DNA from: Heracleum sosnowskyi
Lineage: Eukaryota; Streptophyta; Magnoliopsida; Apiales; Apiaceae
DNA length: 64,000 nucleotides
NCBI GenBank assembly: GCA_030848705.1
Contig: CM061238.1
Span: forward strand, 46,477,133-46,541,132
Reading direction: 5' to 3'
The notes beneath the pieces are model-generated. The model was not told where the DNA came from and made no database searches. It saw only the letters and a program-made list of their open reading frames with translations. The translations under genes were made by a program, and so were the position numbers. Shown here piece by piece: positions 23,214 through 35,396 of this stretch (within the stretch, counting starts at the first letter, position 1; every line of letters starts with the position of its first letter).

Positions 23214-26200
23214 ATGGCCGGAGAATTTATCGTAACCAAGACTAACCATATCTCGTTTCAGAATGTGCAATCCATTACGAACTTACAGTTTCGTGCATGG
23301 GCACAATTTCTGAACACACGTTCTTTAGTGGCATATGCACTGAGTACTTCGGCGGTCCTTTGCATTGATCAATTGACTGCTTTGTACACATCAGCCACTG
23401 ACACATCTGAGAATAATGTAAGTGCCTTCAGGTTTTTTGTGCCAGGGGGCAGAACAATAAGGGTGACGGAACATGATGTTAATAGGGTTTTACATTTTCC
23501 AACAGAAAACCTTGTTCCTGATCCCAATACTGAGGAAATACATGCTTTATTCACTCTCATAAGAAGTCAACAACCAAACTTCTTTGTGGGAGAGTTCCTT
23601 AAGCATTATCTGACTAAGCCGTGGAATTTTTTCTTTCACACTTTAATCCATGTTTTTACAGCTAAGCTGACAAATCTGCATGGTATTCCCTTATTTCTTC
23701 AGAAAATAGGATTTGCCATTGCTAAAAATAGGCATATAAACATTGGAAAATTGGTGATTGATCAAATTATTCTATGCATGGGACCACTGGATGAAAGAAC
23801 ATGCATAGATGATGTGCTTTGTTTCTATCCTAGGTTCCTATAGGTAATTCTTGATGACGTGTTAACAGATGAAGAGCGGGAGACATTTGAAGGTGAGGAG
23901 ACCATGGAGTGCATGAAGATGAAGAGCAATGCAATAACAGCTCTGATCAGAAAGAATCATCTTCCAGGGGTGCTAACTGTTCTAACTGAATATCTAAGAA
24001 CGGCGCCCCTACCACTTCTACCCCCCAGGGGAACAAGTAAATGAAGGTAATATCCCTGAACCTGTTATGGCTCCTGAACCACAACCAATGGATGTTGATC
24101 CAGAGCCCTCGGTGGCCATTTCTGACCAAGAGATTGCAAACCCACAATCTCTAACCACGGTCATAGAGCCTTTGGACGTGCCAAATGAAAACATAAACAA
24201 ACCTCCTTCCCCTACTATACCCAACATACAGACATCCTTGAGTGTAGAGGGAGATAGTGCCAAAGCAGCACCACATAAGGAGATACGTCATTCAACAACA
24301 GCTCTGCCTTCCTCTAAAAGGAGAAGACTAGAAAACGAGGCAACTGTTGAAACTTCATTTCAAACCTCCAAAGAGCCCTTCACAGATTTTTTTGATGCTG
24401 ATTGGGCTACACTAACCAAAGCTATATCTGAACCTATAGCTCAATCAAGCAAGGATGAATTGACGGAAGCAACTGGTGTTCTGACCATATTACGGTCAGG
24501 TTCACTGGTTGAAGGTTCTAAGAACCAAGAGTCTTCACAGACGTCGAGAGAAGGTTTTGACCTAAATGCACAATTACAAGGGTCATTATCTAACTCCCCA
24601 GATGGAACATATCTGGATCCTGCGGGTAAAGGGTCCGACGTAGGTGCGGATCGGTAACTCGGTAAAAATGAATCAATTTTAATTGAGGAGTTAACTGAGG
24701 AAAAGTCTTCACAGACTTTAGAGGGAGTTTCAGGATCTCTGCTGTTAATAGAGCCTGATTCTAGCCTCCTAGAGATTCAAACTCTAGATCCTACAAAGGA
24801 TACATCATCTACGGATGATCAGCAACTTGGTATATCCAAGGACGGGGACTTGCGAAGCCCCATTGCACCACTGGTGACCTCCTTAAGGATGGCTACGGTG
24901 TTTTCTGATGCAGGTACAAAGAGCACTAAAGGAATGAGTGAAACCCAAACACATACACCTGACCTGAGTGAGAAAGGAAAAATGAGTGAAACATCAACAG
25001 AAACGTTTAGTGCACACCCAGAGCCAAATGTGAGGAGTGACACCCTAACCCTACCAAACATTGATGATTTGCTACTACATGTACAATCCACTCTCAAGGA
25101 GATGACGGTTCATGATAAACAAGGAAATCCATTATTCAAGGTTCCACTAAGACCTTCCTTTGACCAAGGGATCTCCTCCGATCAAGCCAATGCTTCTTTA
25201 ATGACTATTCAAGAGAAGGTTGACTTGATTGCAGCTGATTCAGAAGAACCTACAGGGTCTTAGGCAGTGCATCTGGCACTATAACATGTACTAAACAGGT
25301 AGTGGACTCCTTGAAGAAGGAAGCAATGGAGGAACTGGTCGACTTGACAACAGATGTCAAAGAGCTGAAGGATGGATTTATGAATGAAGTAAATGCTCTG
25401 CAACAAGGACAAGAAGCTTTGAAAGAAGACGTTCTGATTATCCGGGATGGTCAAGCTAGGGTAAAAGATGCAATGAACACCCTCTCAAGAGTGGAGTCTA
25501 AGCTTAACCAGAGATTGGATAGAATTGAAAAGACTACCAAATTGAGACTGGATGACATTGACCTGAAGCTGGCTTCTATGCATGAGATGAACAGGGACAT
25601 TGCTGATTTCATGGAGAACCAAAGTGACGGAGTACAGTCGATATGGAATATGTTGAGGAACCAACAACCCGGACCTTCAAATCAACAACCTGATCCTACT
25701 ACAACCTTTTACAATGAGGACAACTACATCGAGGATTCCTCAACTAAGGGGGAGAAAAATGGAGGATGAGAGACAGATGGATGGGGAGTATGGGAAACCA
25801 ATGAAACTATTCCAGTTAGACAGTACTGGATTGAAGACATGGAAGCAGAAGAAGAAGAAAGTGAAGAGGGATTTGAAATGCATGAGCAACAACAGGAAGA
25901 TCATGAACCGTATTATCCAGAGCCTATAGAATTTCCTATCTTGGATGATAATATGGAAGAAGCAAATCCTCTCTCACTGGAACATGAAGCTGCCTTGGAG
26001 ATATTGAAAGCTGAAAGAGCTGAAAGAGATGCCAGGCAAGCTGAGAAGGAAAGACAAGTGAGAAGCTCAAAAGATTCAAGGTGTATGCTGAAGTAAGGAA
26101 GAAGAAGATGATGGATTTGGCAAAGAAACAAGGTATTGACTGGGAGATGGCTTATAAAACTTTCTGTGGAGTTGAAGACGGATTAGAAGTCAACGACAAT

Positions 26201-26728
26201 GCGGAGGTGGAAGTTATCATTCAGGACATCAGAAGTGCAAATCTTGAAGATCAGACTTACTTCACTGCACTGAGAAATTCTGTGATCTTTCTGAAAGCTG
26301 GAGTTAAAGCAAATGGTGCATGGAACATATTGATCAATTTTCTTGAGAAAGGTACATTTGTGATTTCTACTAAGTTTTTCGAACAGAGAACATACACAGA
26401 ACTGCAGGTGATGCTCATCAAGATACAAAGGACTATAAGGCTAAATGAACTGCTCCGTGAGCATGTTAAAGAAATCTTGATGAAAGTCAGTCCAGAGATT
26501 ACTGAAGATCCTCCAATGGTTAGATTCATGACGAATGACTTTTTCAGAATATGCTATTTGACCGAGGACAAGCTAAAAGATTATCCAAGTAACTATCTAA
26601 TATCCGTGGAAAAGTATCTTAGATCCACTGGATTCACATCAACGGAGAAGGACAAAGCAGCAGACACTCTGAGAAGATTTCTAATGGAGAATGTTCCTTA
26701 CTATAGGAAAAGAGTGGAAAAAGGACTG
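23214..26728 (+). pseudogene. Third ORF of a Sirevirus-like element (Copia-4), cut at its 3' end by Copia-2
   Basis: ATG at 23214 (MAGEFIVTK). The N-terminal domain (to about residue 210) has FFVPGGRTIRVTEHDVNRVL and KPWNFFFHTLIHVFTAKLTN; it lines up with the N-termini of the ORFs at 31407 and 41564 (minus). It recalls the 'putative plant transposon protein' family; no search was run. Next comes a Ser/Thr/Pro-rich region (24067-25260) with a basic SSKRRR patch. A long coiled coil follows (25302-25640), then a polypurine segment coding TKGEK, an acidic stretch, and a Lys-rich C-terminal part (26081-26728) I do not recognise. Stops at 23841, 24655 and 25767 and frameshifts near 24044, 25263 and 26060 inactivate it. 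The LTR of Copia-2 begins inside it at 26729. It may be the lost third ORF of Copia-1, which has the same orientation; no shared sequence proves that. Confidence 0.75.
25746..25760 (+). promoter_or_regulatory. Internal polypurine tract in the Copia-4 third ORF
   Basis: AAGGGGGAGAAAAAT, coding KGEK, just after the coiled coil. Near-identical tracts sit at the same place in Copia-2 (28757-28770) and Copia-3 (38746-38760). Confidence 0.6.
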
Positions 26729-27289
26729 TGTTGCCCAGTAATAAACAATTGTAGAAGGGAGGTTGAATACAATTGTATAAGATTCTCGACTTATCAAAGT
26801 ATATATCACAAATATGAAAGAATAATAACAACTTTATTAATTCTGATATAAAACTGTTACAAAACTCTCTCAAGAAATTCTGATGTTCTTGAGAGATGCT
26901 AGGTTACAAAGATACTCGTGTATGTGATCGTTATGTTTACCTCATAAATCGAAACCTAAACTGTGTTTATATACTACACAGCTTCTCTATCAATTACAAG
27001 ATAAGTCCTAATCAATAACAAAGATTGAAACATATCCTTAATTGACAGCTGCATTCCTACAGACCATGAATCGACAGAATAATCTTCCTTATTTAACTAG
27101 ACTCCAAATATAACTCGAAGTAGGAATCCTGATCAGCTTCCAGTCCTGATGATCAATCCTGATCCCAGTCCTGATATTCATCCTGATCCTGACGATCATG
27201 CAATCCTGATGACTATGCATTACTGATGACGTCAACAATCCTGATCAGTTGAGTCTAGATCCTGACGATCATTGAATCCTGATCTAACA
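26729..27289 (-). repeat. 3' LTR of Copia-2
   Basis: 561 bases. On the minus strand it starts TGTTAGATCAGG at 27289 beside a polypurine tract and ends CTGGGCAACA at 26729. ATTCAACCTCCCTTCTACAATT lies near its end, as in related LTRs. Between 27120 and 27285 at least eight copies of the ATCCTGA(T/C) motif crowd the first 170 bases of U3. Confidence 0.88.
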
Positions 27290-27303
27290 ATCTCCCCCAA
27301 TCT
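27290..27303 (-). promoter_or_regulatory. 3' polypurine tract of Copia-2
   Basis: On the minus strand GATTGGGGGAGAT abuts TGTTAGATC. About 230 bases of untranslated sequence separate it from the third ORF stop at 27536. Confidence 0.85.
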
Positions 27304-27535
27304 TATACTTTGTGAAATAAAGTATAGATTCCTAAGATTCAATGATGTCAAAAACATATTTACAAAATGTACAAATATTAGCAGCAACTTATCTGTTTAA
27401 ATTCTTTGATAAAACAGATTCATCTTCAAGAAGTTGGATAACAAATTTTCTTCTTTTTCTTCAAGAATTTGAATCAGTCTTTCCTTAAGATTTTTGAGTT
27501 CTTCATCTTCCTCATTAATCTGGTAGATAGCTGCT

Positions 27536-30500
27536 CTAAGATTTTGTATTGAGCTTCAGATTTGAAAACATTCGTAGCCAGAGTGCTTTTGATCTAACCA
27601 TATCAGACAAATCAACAACACTTGAAGCACTTGTTATAATTCCTCCATTCTGAAAATTGATAGGTGTATTACACCTCAGTGTACTTATGTGTTTCCACTT
27701 CTTATCTTTCTCTTTTTCAAAAGCATAGCTTCTTTCTAGTAAAGATTCTCGTTTGCTTGAATTTCTCCACAATCTTCTGTTTGAGAGTTTAAGCCTATGT
27801 ACATAGAGATTGAAATCTCTATTTGTTCTTCTTGTGATTTCTCTTCTTCTGGCTTCTTCTTCTTCATCCACTTCCTTGTTGTGAGAATCAACCACAGTAG
27901 ATAAGATTAACAAATCAATTTCTTGCAGAAATTCAGATTCATCAGGATCTTGAACATTGTCAGGAACAATATCAGGATTAGAATCTTCAATTTGATTTGT
28001 ATTGCAGAGAATTAATTGTCTTGGCCTTCTTCTCAATTCAGGTTCTTCTTCAATAAATTCCTTGTCTTCCTTCTTAGTGATATCCTTGATAACAGGATAT
28101 ATTAGATTTTGTGAAGTTTCAGGAATTTATTCAATTAATAAACCTCTAGACCTTGTCTGTCTAGGCACTGTTTGAGTTGAAGAACCTCTTCTACTTCTTC
28201 TAGCACCTCTCCTACCTCTGCCTCCTCTTCCTCTAGCAGGAGCAGGGTTACTAAAGATTTCCATCATTTCTCTCGGTTTTCTTAAGAATTCTTCATGTGA
28301 GAGATCAAGATATTCTTCACTTGCTGTAGAGAGTGCTTTTCTTGCAAATAATTGTTGAACTCTTTTATCAGTGTGATAGAGAGTAACAATTCTACCATCT
28401 TTTGTAGTAAACTTCTAGAATAGATTTGATGCATCTTCAGGATTATCAATAATCACATCTTCATCACCTTCAGGAATTGTAGCAAGAGTCTGTTCATGAC
28501 CAGGCATCAGGATTTGATCACCTGTCAGGATTTGTTCTTCCGTCAGGATCTGAGATTGCACCGATGTTCTTACTGTCTTAACTCCAGAATCAGAAACATG
28601 AGTTGACTGCGTGTTTGACTTTGAGAAGTTTGAATTGTCTTCATAACAGCAGCATCAGAGATTTCTCCTTGTAGAATCTTGTCACCACCATCATTTCCAG
28701 TATCATCGTCATTATTTCTCAATACTAGATCAGGTGTACATTTTGTCTGACTTACCTTCTCCCCCTTTTTGACATCAGTATTTGACAATATATTCAAAAT
28801 TAAGGCAAGAGAGGTTTGAATGTCAGTTACCTTTGTATCAAGAGAATCAATCCTGTTATTGATTGAAGACTGTTCAGTAATGATTGACTTAACTTGGGAT
28901 TCCACTACCCCGAGTTGAAGAGCAGTAGGCACCTTTGTAAAACTTTGAGAAATATCAGTCCTCACTTTATCAGTAGAATCTTTGACAGAATCTATTTCAT
29001 GTTTCAGGCTTTTGGATAACAGAGTAGTAGCCTTCAAATGATTCTTCAAATCTTCATTCTGAATCAACTTAGGAGCATTATAAGCATGATCCAATGCATA
29101 TGGATAGCTTACAGATTCATCAGATCTATACCATTCATTTTCCCATTGATGCATTTTCAGCTGCTCAGCAGGATCAATCTCAGAAGGAACAGAAAAGTCT
29201 TGTCTTAAGTCCTTTCCAGTATTAGCCTTGCCAGCCATGAATGTGCTTGATGAACCAAAGTTAGTTCCAAGACTAGATTTTAAAACTCTGGCAAGCTGAT
29301 CCTTCTCTTCATTATTATCATCATCACTATCATCAGAATCATCACCATCAGTATCATGAGTAACATCAGGATCAGAAATAGCAATACCTTTCAGTTTATC
29401 CTGTGAATCTGTGATAGGATGGTTCATTGGTCGTGATCTTAGTGGCTGTATAAGAATTGGCTCAGCATCAGGAGCACCACTATTATCAGGATGAACACCG
29501 TCAGGATCTGATGAGCTTGCATCAGCATATGTTACCAATGGTTCTTGTGTAGCATGAGGTTCTGAAGCTGCTTCAAAACTTTGAGTTGGAGGTTCTTGGG
29601 TGCTTCCCTCATTGACAGTGTCCTTGACCAATCTTTCACTAGAAGCTGTAGCTTTCCCTGCATCTTCACTTTGAGAAGATGGTTCTTGTGTGGCTGGAAT
29701 GTTGATGTCTTCACTCTCCCTTTGAGAAAATGGTTCTTGTGGGACCATTCCAATAGTTAAGCCTTCACCCAATCTTTGATTGAGTGGTTATTGTGTGGCA
29801 GGATCTTCAGTTTGAGCTGCTGAATCACTTTGAGATTCAGGTTCTTGTGGGCTTGATCCTTTCAGCTTCTTTTGTCTCTTGAAAACTATCTCTGCTGCTT
29901 TCCTTTTCTTCTCCAAGGGATGTGAAAATCCAAGCTTTGAAGCAGTCTCAGCAACCTTCTCCCATGAAATTTCAACAATCTTTGCAGTTGGAGAGGCTTT
30001 TGCTGGAGAGTCTGAGATAGAGACAACTTTTGTTTGTGCATCAGGAATACCAACATCAGGATTTGCTAGAGCATCAGGAGTAGATGACTCATCAGGATTT
30101 GATGTCTGAATATCAGTATCCTTTATTTGCACCTTCAAAGGAATATGATACCTGCTTTTCGTTAATGTCCTTTTCTTCTGTGGCTTTGATGAAGGTGCCA
30201 CAGTTTCAGTATCAGCAACTTCCTTGATTATCTTAAATTTAGAGGAAATTGGCATGTCATCTTCAGAATCAGTTTCATCCCTTAATACCAATTTTCTCTT
30301 CACAGAAACAGCCTCAGTCACCTTCTCAGCTTTCTTCTGAACCAGGACCCCTTGTACACCCTCTTGTTTCTTCTTTGTAGTGAGTGGTGTAGAGGAAAAA
30401 TCCTTTGAACCTGATTGTCTTCCAGACACATCAGTTCTAGCTGATTTCTTTGATTTTACAACTAAAGTCTTTTGAGAGACAGTAGAGGTGGCTGTGAACT

Positions 30501-31407
30501 GTTTAGACTGTTTAGGTGGCATGCTGAGGTCAGGAACAAGGTGTGATTGGCCTTGCCCCATAGCATTAGAAAGTAATCCATAACAAGTAGGCATTTTCTG
30601 ATGTAAGAAAAACCTAACCTCATCAGGAATAAAAGCATTGCCAATAAAACCATTTGCCTTATCACTGTTGACTAAGAACTTAATATTATTCTCAGTAATT
30701 CTACAGATAGGTAGAACTACATCATCCTCAAAACCAACATTAGGACATAAGTGATTAAATATCAACTGTAAAAATCTAAGAAAATAGACATAACCTAACT
30801 TATCTGATTTCCTATCACTTAAAGCTTTTAAGATAAAAGACCCATAATCAAACACTGTAGAATGGATAAGAGAATATCCAATTTTGAGAGATCCTGATGG
30901 AAGAGCATCAAAATTTGATGTCTTGTTCAGGAAACAACGACTGATCGTATCAAAGAAGAAATTCCATTCCTTCTTCAGCTTTGTCCTAAAGAGATTTCCA
31001 TACCTCTTTACTTCCCCATTGTAACCTAATTTTGTAAAAAACTCAAAAAGAGTCGAGTCTGAAACATTATTAGGAATAGTATCACCAAGAACAGGCAAAT
31101 GTAATGCTTCCTCCACAATTGCAGGAGTCACATAGTGAGTAACCCCATCATATTCAAAACTCATCAGGATTGAGTCAGAATGCCCTTTGTCAAAAGTAAC
31201 CGAGTTCTAAACCTGCATGATTGACTTAAAAGAAACACTTGCAGGTTCCGTTAAAGCAAACCTCAATGGGCTTGAAGCTAGAAAATCTTGGATAATGTGA
31301 AACTCATAAGGTAAATCCTGATGATTCAGAATAGCTACAAAATTATTAGTGGCGAAAGTAACACCACTAACCACAGTCTGTTTGTTAATGAATGATGAAG
31401 ACGCCAT
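27536..31407 (-). pseudogene. Copia-2 third ORF: PTP-like domain, coiled coil, Arg/Gly-rich segment
   Basis: ATG at 31407 (MASSSFINKQ). About 1,290 codons on the pol strand, in the env-like position. The N-terminal domain (to about 30550) includes FEYDGVTHYVTPAIVEEALH, KKEWNFFFDTISRCFLNKTS and GYVYFLRFLQLIFNHL. A long disordered, Lys/Ser/Pro-rich part follows with repeated QEP.SQ peptides (29500-29850). Coiled coil at about 29060-28780 (SLKHEIDSVKD; SQVKSIITEQSSINNRIDSL). VKKGEK at 28757-28770 is coded by a polypurine tract. RGRGGRGRRGARRSRRG at 28190-28245 looks like a nucleic-acid-binding patch. A charged C-terminus (EEEEARRREITRRTNRD) ends it. Lesions: stops at 31207, 29788, 28415 and 28126, and a frameshift near 28620. 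No transmembrane segment or signal peptide is obvious, so an envelope role is not supported. Role unknown. Confidence 0.82.
28757..28770 (-). promoter_or_regulatory. Internal polypurine tract in the Copia-2 third ORF
   Basis: On the minus strand AAAAAGGGGGAGAA, coding KKGEK, directly after the coiled coil. It shares GGGGGAGA with the element's own 3' PPT. Confidence 0.6.
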
Positions 31408-31900
31408 TTAAACAATATAGAAAGCTTGAGAATTGAGATTTATAAAATAGGGTTCTTGAGCACAGAGAGAGAAAGAAGATGAAAAACTGATGAAGAGAGA
31501 GTAATCAGAAATTTAGCAAATCAAATGTATTTTGTTAACACAAAATATTACTCTCAATGACAGGTGGCAAATTATGATTTGTGCAAAAATGATTAGTGGA
31601 CAAATTTCGTGCTTAATTAAACATAACTGCACCGCTTTTTATGTGTATCTATATGTATATATCTATCAGTGTAACACACGCGCGCATACAGTTGTCCAAC
31701 CAAAACTCAAATGATTCTCATCAGATACTGACGAAAAATCAGGCACAAATTAAGCAATGAAATAATGACCTGTACATCAGGATTGACCAGTTGACTTCCT
31801 GTCAGGATAGAGTCCTATCAGGATTTGATCAAAATTACATACCTTTCTGAATGACCATCAGGATTTGACAGTCATCAGGATTTCTTCTCTGTAGCTTTTC
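31408..31900 (-). other. Spacer between Copia-2 pol and third ORF
   Basis: 493 bases with no gene. It holds TA-rich sequence (TATATACATATAG on the minus strand near 31645-31665), a TTTATAAAT box about 35 bases before the ORF start, and six or so ATCAGGAT motifs near 31770-31880. It could carry a promoter or splice acceptor for a separate third-ORF transcript; this is inference. Confidence 0.5.
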
Positions 31901-34900
31901 TCAGAAATTCTCAAAATTCATCATTCCAAGTTCATTCACCAACTTATTGAAAGTATCTTCAGGTAGTGGCTTGGTGAATATATCAGCTAGTTGTTGATCA
32001 GTAGGAACAAAGTGAAGTTCAATTGTTCCTTCCAGAACCTGTTCTCTTATGAAATGATATCTAATACTGATGTGTTTAGTAAGAGAATGTTGAACTGGAT
32101 TTCCTGTCATTGCAATAGCACTTTGGTTATCACAATAAATAGGGATTTTTGAGTATGACATGCCATAATCTAACAACTGATTTATCATCCACATTATCTG
32201 AGCACAGCAACTTCCTGCAACAATGTACTCAGCTTCTGCTATTGAAGTAGAGATAGACTTTTGTTTCTTACTGAACCATGAAACTAGTCTACCACCCAAA
32301 AACTGATAGCTTCCTGAAGTACTTTTCCTGTCTATTTTGCATCCTGCAAAATCAGCATCTGAATAACCACACAAATCAAAATCTGATTCCCTTGCATACC
32401 AAAGACCAAGAGAAGGAGTGCCTTTGAGATATCTGAAAATTCTTTTAACTGCAATCAGATGAGGTTCCCTAGGTTTTGCTTGAAATCTTGCACACAGACA
32501 GGTTGCAAACATGTTATATGGTCTACTTGCAGTGAGATACAATAAAGAGCCGATCATTCCTCTGTAATGAGTTACATCTACCTCAGTACCTTGATCAGGA
32601 TCAAGTTTGGTAGCTGTAGCTATGGGAGTACTTGCAGTAGCACAATCTTCCATGTTAAACCTTTTCAGCAAATTCTTTGTGTATTTTGACTGATTGATGA
32701 AAATGCCATCATCAGTCTGTTTAACTTGAAGACCAAGAAAATAACTCATTTCTCCCATCATGCTCATTTGATATCTTGACTGCATAAGCTTAGAAAACTT
32801 TTCACACAGCTTATTGTTTGTTGACCCAAAAATGATATCATCAACATAAATCTGAACTAACAGCAAATCCTTACCATGATTCAAATAGAACAAAGTTTTG
32901 TCAATAGTACCTCTTTTGAAACCACTTTCCAGTAAGAATTGAGCTAAGGTTTCATACCATGCTCTTGGAGCTTGCTTTAGTCCATAAAGTGCCTTATCCA
33001 ATCTATAAACATGATTTGGATATTTAGGATCAATGAAACCAGGAGGTTGTTCAACATATACTTCTTCCTCCAGTTCACCATTTAAGAAAGCACTTTTCAC
33101 ATCCATCTGGAAAACCTTGAATTTCTTATGAGCTGCATATGCCAGAAAGATCCTGATGGCCTCTAGTCTTGCAATAGGAGCAAAAGTTTCATCATAGTCA
33201 ATTCCTTCTTGTTGAGAATACCCCTTTTTCAACTAGTCTTGCTTTGTTTCTGATAATTACACCATCTAAATCAGTCTTATTTTTGAAAATCCATTTAGTA
33301 CCAACAATAGATCTGTTCTTTGGTCTTGGTACCAGTTTCCAGACTTCATTCCTTTCAAATTCATTCAATTCTTCTTGCATTGCAGTAACCCAATCAGCAT
33401 CTTTAAGTGCATCTTCAACTTTCTTTGGCTCCTCCTTCGACAGAAAGTTATTATATAGACATTCATTTTGAGTTGCACTTCTTGTCTAAACACCTGCATC
33501 AGGATCCCCAATTATCAAATCAGGAGAATTACTTGCAGTCCATTTCCTTGCTAGTGGTAAGTCATTCCTTGATGTAGATGCTCCCCCTGGATTGGTGTTA
33601 TCTTGATTAGAAGAATTTGATTCATTAGAAGCTCCCCCTGAAATATTGTTATTTCCTCCTGATGAATTATCAGGATTATCACTTGAATCAGTATCTGAAA
33701 AATTTTGTCCTGATGATTGAGTAGTATCAGTAACAGTTTGCTGTTGCTCCCCCTCAACATGTGAATCATCAGTAGCACCATTAGTAATTGATGTTTCATC
33801 AGGATTTGATGGATCATCAGGATTTGGTGACCCATCAGTATCTGATGAATTGACAGGATTTGATTCATTTTCTTCAGGTTCCTTGGTAGCTTCATTTTCA
33901 AAAACCAATCAATCATGTGAATCTTCATTCAGGCCTATTATCTTCTTATCATCAAAAGATACATGTATAGATTCCATGACAGTCCTTGTTCTCAAATTAA
34001 AAACTCTAAAGGCTCTTGATGCAGGATAACCTATGAAAATTCCCTCATCAGCCTTTGTTTCAAATTTCCCTAGCTGTTCAGGATGAGTTCTGAGAACAAA
34101 ACATTTACAACCAAACACATGCAGATGCTGCAAAATTGGTTTCTTCTCCTTGAGAGATTGATAAGGAGTAACACCATGTATGTTTATCAATGTGATATTT
34201 TGTGTATAGCATGCTGTGTTGACTACTTCTGCCCAGAAATATGTTGGCAACTTAGCTTCTTCCAACATAGTTCTGCCAGCTTCAATAAGAGTTCTATTTT
34301 TCCTTTCAACTACTCCATTTTGTTGAGGTGTGCTTGGAGCAGAGAATTGTTGAATTATTCCTTTGTATTTGCAAAATGCTTCCATTTTTGAATTCTTGAA
34401 CTCAATACCATTATCACTTCTCAGAATCTTGACTTTGTACTTTGTGGTTGTCTCAATCATTCTTACATGATCCAACAGTATTTCAGGAGTTTCATCTTTT
34501 CTGTGCAGAAAATACACCCAGGTGAATCTAGAATATTCATCAACAATTACAATAGTGTACCTTTTCGTACTGATGGTCATAATGTTGACTGGTCCAAATA
34601 GATCAAGATGCAGCATGTGATATGATTCTTCTATAGAGGATTCTGATTTACTCTGGAATGATATCCTTTTTTGTTTAGCCTTTTGACAAGCATCACAGAG
34701 TCCATCAGGAGTATACAAAACTTTAGGTAATCCTCTCACTAAATCTTTCTTAACCAACTCATTGATATTGCTGAAGTTGAGATGAGAAAGCTTCTTGTTC
34801 CAATTCCAACTTTCATCTACTGATGCTTTACTGATTAGACATGTAGGGGAGTCATCAGTATTTGAGAGAATGTTGGCTTCATATATGTTACCATGCCTGT

Positions 34901-35396
34901 AGCCAGTCAGTGCTATCTTTCCTGTTTCTTTGCTGACTACTTCACAATGTGTGGAATAGAAGTTGACATGATAACCTCTGTCAGTGATTTGACTAATACT
35001 CAACAAGTTGTGTTTTAGTCCCTTCACTAGAGCTACTTTTTCAATGATGACATTTCCAATTATTATATTGCCATATCCCAAAGTTTGTCCAATGTTGCCA
35101 TCTCCATAAGACACAGTTGGGCCAGCTTTTTCTTCATATTCTGATAACAGGGTCTTGTTTCCAGTCATGTGCACAGAGCATCCACTATCCATGACTAACA
35201 CAATTTTCCTTTTTCCCTGCAATCAGAATAGAAACACACTAGTTAGAACATTTAGGAACCCATACTTGTTGGGTTCCTTTTCCATGCAATTTATTAATTT
35301 TAGCAGCCGAAGACTTTTTGACTTTAGCAGTCCTGACAAGATTTACTTCATCAGGATTTGCTTTGTCAGTATCAGTATTAACAAAAGCATGCTTCA
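31901..35396 (-). pseudogene. Copia-2 pol with gag tail, Sirevirus-like
   Basis: Gag tail at 35396-35239 (ANPDEVNLVRTAK; TQQVWVPKCSN, then stop). Pol opens at about 35222 in another frame: protease VMDSGCSVHMTGNKT; integrase zinc region WNKKLSHLNF...CDACQKAK and core LDLFGP, RSDNGIEF, NGVVERKNRT; an Asn-Pro-Asp-rich linker (33500-33900); RT with NGELEEEVYVEQPPGF and the YVDDIIFGS active site; RNase H with YSDADFAGCKIDRKSTSG and a KPLPEDTF.KLV end at 31901. Most domains are full length, and the RT-RNase H frame 33232-31901 is unbroken. Lesions: stops at 33909 and 33486, and a frameshift near 33230 (KGVFS for KGYSQ). Integrase has WNKK where WHKK is usual. RPYNMFA (RPDIMFA) and KHISIRY (KHIDIRY) are further unusual replacements. 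Confidence 0.93.
33580..33753 (-). promoter_or_regulatory. Cluster of three GGGGGAGC tracts in the Copia-2 integrase-RT linker (possible central PPT)
   Basis: On the minus strand GGGGGAGC occurs at 33580-33587, 33631-33638 and 33746-33753. The first two code GGAS. The core equals that of the 3' PPT (GGGGGAGAT). Function is inferred from position and similarity only. Confidence 0.45.

Larger units (their letters stand above)
26729..35396 (-). mobile_element. Copia-2: Sirevirus-like element, 5' part missing
   Basis: On the minus strand: the last part of gag (35396-35230), pol (35222-31901), a 493-base spacer, a third ORF (31407-27536), polypurine tract and a 561-base 3' LTR. The 5' LTR, primer site and most of gag are absent; sequence changes at 35397 to an unrelated block. 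The element inserted into the Copia-4 third ORF, since that ORF stops aligning at 26728. The expected target site next to the LTR is GACTG (26724-26728), but the second copy cannot be found because the other end is lost. The motif ATCAGGAT recurs throughout. Confidence 0.88.

Noticed and set aside
27536..31407. Calling the Copia-2 third ORF an envelope gene
   Set aside because: Position suggests env-like, but I see no signal peptide, membrane segment or fusion peptide; the protein looks soluble, with coiled coil and Arg/Gly-rich parts.
35222..35245. Possible intron end (TTCTGATTGCAG) at the Copia-2 gag-pol join
   Set aside because: Copia-2 and Copia-3 change frame in different directions here and no matching donor was found, so decay explains it as well.
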